A DNA stretch of 64,000 nt from Cloeon dipterum. Lineage: Eukaryota; Arthropoda; Insecta; Ephemeroptera; Baetidae. Under the pieces are notes generated by a model. That model ran no database searches, had not been told where the DNA came from, and worked only from the letters and a program-made list of their open reading frames with translations. The stretch is from NCBI RefSeq assembly GCF_949628265.1, contig NC_088790.1, positions 17,054,545 through 17,118,544 on the forward strand, in the 5' to 3' direction. Below are positions 59,270 through 64,000 of the stretch, one piece after another; within the stretch, counting starts at the first letter, position 1, and the number at the start of each line of letters is the position of its first letter. The translations under genes were made by a program, and so were the position numbers.

Positions 59270-60489
59270 AATCAACACACTTCAAAAGAAGAAACTCTTC
59301 ACGAAATTTGCTCCAAAGTACCGGCAATCATCATCTTTTGAAAAAAAATTAATTTTGCTCAAAAAAGGTGCAGAGTGCACGAAGGATCTGTCCGGAATCT
59401 CCATTTACACTAATCATGTCAACATAATGCATAATCAATGTATTCTATTGAAACATAACAAAGGAAATGATAACGTATGATACCGCCGCGCTATAAAAAT
59501 TTCACTAAGATTTTTAAGTTAAAGATCGATTTAGTGTACAATAATCATAATTTTTTTATACATATTATGCTTTAAAGAAACACGTGGCCACACTATTTTA
59601 ATAGAATATAACAAGGAGTATATATGGTGTGCTTTGATAGTGGCTCTATTTAGATGATAATAAATAATTTGGTGTCGCAAAAGCTCTAATGAAGCCGTCA
59701 TAACATCCAAAGCGAGTAAAATTTAAAAATCTTTACACTGATTGAGAAAAGCTTATTGATATTTACCAAATTGATCTACGATTAAATTAAAAATAAAACA
59801 AAACTATCTTCTTTTATAATATTTTGCAAGATATAAGACTATTTATTTAATCTTAGAACTGAATAACAAAGGATTAAATGTTTTTTATTTTGTATAGGTG
59901 CTGCTTTTGCTTCCAAATTTAAAAATTAGTTTTAATAATGTCGCAGTTATCACGTAGGCGAGTTGTAAAAAAACAATGTTACATATTTAATCTAGTTCCT
60001 GGTCTCAGGCTTAAAGACTTATGGCCCAAAGCCTCTGAATGAAAATCTTGTTCGGGAAAAAGATAAGTCCATATTATTGCATCACCGCAAACACAGTTTA
60101 CTTTTATTTCCTTTTGCAATGCCTCAAAGTACATTTTTCGCCTCCAGAAAGAGCCATCAAGATTGAAATAATTGTAAGAAACGCACTGGTAATTTATATA
60201 TAATTTTATCACAATTTACCCATATCCGGTACGCTTATTGAAAGGAAATATGATATCGCACATAAGGCTTTTGATGACCTTTCTCCACAAAACAATCATT
60301 AAAATCGGGCGCTTGTACTTTTTTCTGCATTCTGTTAAAACAATGAATAAAAATAATGTACAAACTTTTAAATCTAGTACTTGGTTTTAACTTAACATAT
60401 AACCTAAAGTAGTTAAAACAATAATTATTTTGTTTTAATGAAGTATTTTTACAAAGTCGTTAAATCACAGAAGGATATAATTCTTCAAG
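59270..60489. other. region between SEFIR-C and Tret-C 3' ends
   Basis: The two genes converge here. An AATAAA at 59659-59664 could end SEFIR-C. TTTATT at 60103-60108 could end Tret-C on the minus strand. A 77-codon minus-strand frame (59979-60212) matches nothing I know and may lie in the Tret-C 3'-UTR. Confidence 0.4.
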
Positions 60490-63461
60490 TTAGAATTTAT
60501 CCATTTGAATATTGTGTTGTCCTTTTGAGGTAATGTTTTGCGAGAAGTGCGACGCGTTGCTACTGTCTGGCTGTCTGGCCAACATGGCCTGAATCTGCTC
60601 GAGGCTTTTGCCGCGAGTCTCAGGAAGGAAGAAGTAGACGAACGCCAGACCGAGCAGCAGCAGCGCGGTGAAAAGCCAGAATGCACCTGAGCCGTTAATC
60701 GCACTTACGAGATCTCCGAAAAATCTGAAAAAATTTAAATTATGTAGGCATATTATTCAAGTATATTTTTTAACAAAAATAAAGTCATACCTTGTTACCA
60801 GGAAAGCGAGGAGCCAGTTGAAACAGCTTGAAAAGGCTGAGGCAAAACCCTTGACTTCCGAGGGGAAAAGCTCACCAAGTGTGAGCCAAGGAATGGGACC
60901 AGCGCCGACCGAGAAAGCCACGAGGTAGAGGCACACAAAAATAATCGGAAGCCAACCAATTCCTTCCACACTCTTTGCGTCACCCTCCCTGAAAATATCA
61001 ATCAATTTGATTAAAAAAAAACAAAAAATAAAAAAAACAGTTAATTAGCATTAAGAAGGAATTGAAAATTATTTTCTACCTGTAGTACAAGTAGACGCCG
61101 AGGAGGAGCGTGGACAGGGCCATGACCGCCTGAGACGCGCCCATCAGCGCCCGTCGGCCGAGCCGGTCGACGACCATTAGGGCGGCAACGGTTGCGATGA
61201 TCTGCACGGCGCCGACGATGACGACGGTGTAGCGGGCCTCCAGTGAGGAGCCAGCAGCCTTAAAGAGATCCTCTGTGTAGAAGATGACGGCGTTGATACC
61301 GGACAACTGCTGGCACGCCATCAGACCGATGGACACCAGCAGGGCGACGCGCGCGGCCTTGCCATTCTCGCCCGTGAACGACTGCTTCAGCGAGGTCGAC
61401 TGCTCGCGTTCGCTCTCGCACGCCAGCTCCATCTCGCGCAACTCCAGGTCGCACTCTGCACCGCCGCGGAACCATCGGAGGGCGCTAAAGTAATATGAAC
61501 GATAGAGTTAAGTTAAAATTTAATTTTTTTCAATCATCCTCGTTGCTTAAAACAGGAATATTTTTACGCAACGAGGATGATTAATTCCGTTCAGAATACG
61601 CATTTTTAGGGGGAAGAGTGTCTTGATTTTCTAACTTTCTTAATTTAGAGTACATACTTGTAAGCTTCGGATCTCTTCCTAGCCTTAAGGAGGTATTGCG
61701 GCGTCTCAGGCATCCAGAAGAAAATAAAGGCAAAGATGACGGGAACAGCGAGACACAGAGAGTTGAGCACCGTGAACGAGGCAAAGGCGCCGACAAGATA
61801 CGTGAACTCGATGCCGATGACCACGTTAAGCTGGAACAGCGTGCCCAACGTGCCGCGGATTTCCTTCTCCGCAATCTCACCCACGTAAAGGTTGCACGCG
61901 ACGCAGAAGACACCGCCGCAGAAACCTGTTGATATATTGGTAAAAATCATATTGTTACACGTCTAGTTTCTGATAGCAGTAATTCACGCAACAATTTAAC
62001 CATTTGACCACACCCTAGATGGCTTTGCGATTAAATTTGATTTCATCTTGACTGGTATTCTGGTGTACCCATAATATAAGTGACAATATAGTCTAATCAT
62101 TTTTGGACACTGAACTATTTTTTCCAAAATGATATTTGATATTGGGGCCGTACGTTTCAAATAAAAATATGAATGAAGTTAAAAGAGAAAACAGTTGTAA
62201 TTTAAACGAAATGATTTAACATTTTAAGATGCGTTGAAAACATAATAATAATTAACAAGAAACGCGGTTATATTATTTAGTAGATTCAAACAACTGCCTA
62301 AAATTTTAATATTAAAAAAACGTAACTTTAGAATGTTGGTTTATAGCTTCTTTAAATAATTTTTAGATATAACAGACCTCAATAAACATGCAAAATTGCG
62401 TTTTTAGAGGATTTTTAATAACAATCAACGAATAAAGTTTCTGGCCTAGAGCACAGCATCGTTTTTTATGTCGACTCATATGAATGTGTTAAATGCTTTA
62501 ATTTTTAGCTGTTTTTTTTTTGTATCGTTATAACATATTCATGCTTCATGAATTTCTTTCAAGATAAGTTTATTTTCCTTTCGAAAGCTTTTTGTTTCCA
62601 TGTTTTTTTTTTATTTTCATGTGCCTATTTATCCTCCTACAAGAACAAAAAACCCACTTACACAACAAACGTTCACCATAGTTCAATATTTTGTAAAAGA
62701 CACGTCGCGAAAATTGATAAATCTATTTTGATCAAGATATTACCTGTGATCACTCTGCCCACGTAGAGCATGTTGACCGACGAGGCCCAGAGGATGAGTG
62801 CCCATCCGATGGCGAAGGGTACGGCCGTCCAGAACATGGTTTGCTTGCGTCCGATCTTGTCCACGAGGTATCCGGCTGGGAAGTTGGAGGCGGCCGCGCC
62901 CAGCGTCAGCAAAGAGCCGACCCACGCGAACTCGGAAGGGGTTACCTGCAGCGGGCCTCCCTGGACATGGCTACTTGCGGGCGATGACCAGCCGATGACT
63001 GTACCTAGGGCGAAGGCACCCAAGCCAGCTGCAAATACACACAATTTGATTATTTTGCAATTTTATGGTTTAATTAATTTGATGATAATTGTGCCAAAAT
63101 AAAAACTTTGGAAAAGAACAGCCCACTACACACGAAGCATTAAATTACTTCTAAAATGAATAGTTAAGTTTGAATCCAAAAAATGAGATAGCGTTCAAAA
63201 CTATTCAAATCAAAAATTAAAAATCAGGATTTTTATTTAAAAAATATTGAATAAACAGTTATCAAATGAACTAGTTAAATTAATTATCTTATTTTCAAGC
63301 TTTGTGAAAACATTATTAAACTTATGAATACCAGATATCGCAGCCATATACTGGGTCAGTCTGCGAGGCTTCTGGCCTGCCGCCTCTTCAGCCTTGAGAT
63401 TGGCTGCCACCGAGTCCACAGATCCAGTAACCAGCGTGGCCGTGCTTGCTGTTGCGCTCAT
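60490..63461 (-). CDS. Tret1-like MFS sugar transporter (Tret-C), 6 coding exons
   Basis: The exons are 63461-63332, 63028-62744, 61925-61658, 61484-61080, 60988-60791 and 60724-60490. All phases agree and give 506 residues. A 43-residue N-terminus precedes TM1 (AGLGAFALGTVIGWSSPASS). Motifs seen are DKIGRKQTMFW after TM2, NLYVGEIAEKEIRGTLG, PETPQYLLKA, QQLSGINAVIFYTEDLF, DRLGRRALMGASQ, GAGPIPWLTLGELFPSEV and PETRGKSLEQIQ near the C-terminus. The C-terminal tail is longer and more polar than in Tret-A and Tret-B. An intron splits the region that is a single 535-base exon in the other two transporters. It is expected in the plasma membrane as a trehalose/hexose facilitator (family inference). 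A fragment of this gene is found at 47106-47354. Confidence 0.9.
61926..62743 (-). other. Tret-C intron 2
   Basis: This is 0.8 kb of AT-rich intron, holding only T-rich stretches and chance open frames. Confidence 0.5.
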
Positions 63462-64000
63462 TCTTGTATTGTTGTTTTTCTTGATAAAAACTATGAATCC
63501 GTCTTTCTAGGCTGTCACCTGAAACGAAATTTTATAAATAAAATAGTTATTTTGCCCAAACTTAGGATCAATAGCCCCTATTTTTATAAAAAAGTATTTT
63601 AATTAGATTTTCAAGCTCTTCGAGTCTGGAGGAGAAGCGGTAGTGAAAATTTTTGGAACATGTGTGACAAATAAAACTAACATGTACACTGAGATTAAAA
63701 ATTGGTTTGAATCAATTTCAAAAAAAAAAACAAGTCTCTTAATTTTTGGTGTAGAATTATTTCTACACCAAACTAATTGCAAGTTAAATGTTTAGTTACA
63801 CCAAATCAATTTAGCTCAACATGAAAAATGAAAAGTGGAAAGACTATCAACGTTGACCTATTCACAATTGCAGCGCAGGTGCGTGCGGATGACAGTGTCT
63901 AGCGTTGCTGTAAATTGATAAGTCTGTGCAAGCGATTAGCACTTATTTGCTAACCATTTTTTCTCCTCCTCCGTCCTCGCATCAAAACGCATTAAATTAA
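63462..64000. other. upstream region of Tret-C
   Basis: This is AT-rich sequence 5' of the Tret-C start. It contains a perfect 12-base-arm hairpin (63745-63772). No gene is recognised up to the window edge. Confidence 0.4.
63745..63772. repeat. perfect inverted repeat
   Basis: TTTGGTGTAGAA and its exact complement TTCTACACCAAA flank a 4-base loop. A further TTACACCAAAT follows about 25 bases downstream. It may be an operator-like protein site or the tip of a small foldback element. It is about 285 bases upstream of the Tret-C ATG. Confidence 0.6.

Noticed and set aside
59979-60212. minus-strand 77-codon frame after Tret-C
   Set aside because: It is unrecognised and within the probable Tret-C 3'-UTR; too short to support as a gene.
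1-64000. tRNA genes, rRNA and CRISPR-like arrays
   Set aside because: I looked for B-box/T-loop motifs and regularly spaced direct repeats and saw none that hold up.

Overview
The window is AT-rich eukaryotic DNA with spliced genes, short GT-AG introns, dispersed LINE, SINE and foldback repeats, and gene families typical of an arthropod: Tret1-type sugar transporters, a CBM39 + GH16-like beta-glucan recognition protein, and an equilibrative nucleoside transporter. It is most likely a hexapod. A mayfly-like early-branching insect is a guess that I cannot prove from this sequence. All exon joins are my own, made from splice signals, reading phase and family alignment from memory.

Layout. (1) 1.7-15.4 kb, + strand: an equilibrative nucleoside transporter with two alternative N-termini, the second driven by a TATA promoter at 10.3 kb. 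(2) 17.0-21.4 kb, - strand: sugar transporter Tret-A, tail to tail with the ENT gene. (3) 21.4-30.7 kb: a long intergenic stretch with a LINE remnant and a GC-rich segment carrying a perfect CRE. (4) 30.7-34.9 kb, + strand: sugar transporter Tret-B, whose first coding intron holds a large GC-rich inverted repeat. (5) 35.1-39.4 kb, - strand: a complete 10-exon GNBP / beta-1,3-glucan-recognition gene. (6) 40.9-59.3 kb, + strand: three single-pass receptors with a C-terminal SEFIR (IL-17 receptor type) domain, here SEFIR-A, -B and -C. (7) 60.5-63.5 kb, - strand: sugar transporter Tret-C.

The centre is the interesting part. GNBP and SEFIR-A stand head to head. The block holding the 5' half of GNBP plus the whole SEFIR-A gene has been tandemly duplicated (37.2-46.8 kb versus 47.4-53.5 kb). 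In the second copy GNBP has decayed to two exons, while the receptor, SEFIR-B, stays open. The SEFIR exons of A and B are practically identical, but the outer ectodomain exon is strongly diverged. This suggests gene conversion of the signalling half and diversification of the sensing half. SEFIR-A also carries a poly-A-tailed SINE-like insertion inside that ectodomain exon, which either breaks the gene or has been spliced into it. SEFIR-C is an older, intact relative with the same exon phases, including a shared GC-AG intron. A DNA-level fragment of Tret-C, with its intron, lies at the duplication junction.

My reading is a small innate-immune cluster: a secreted microbial-glucan recognition protein beside IL-17-receptor-like receptors. 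The physical association is seen in the sequence. The functional link is inference.
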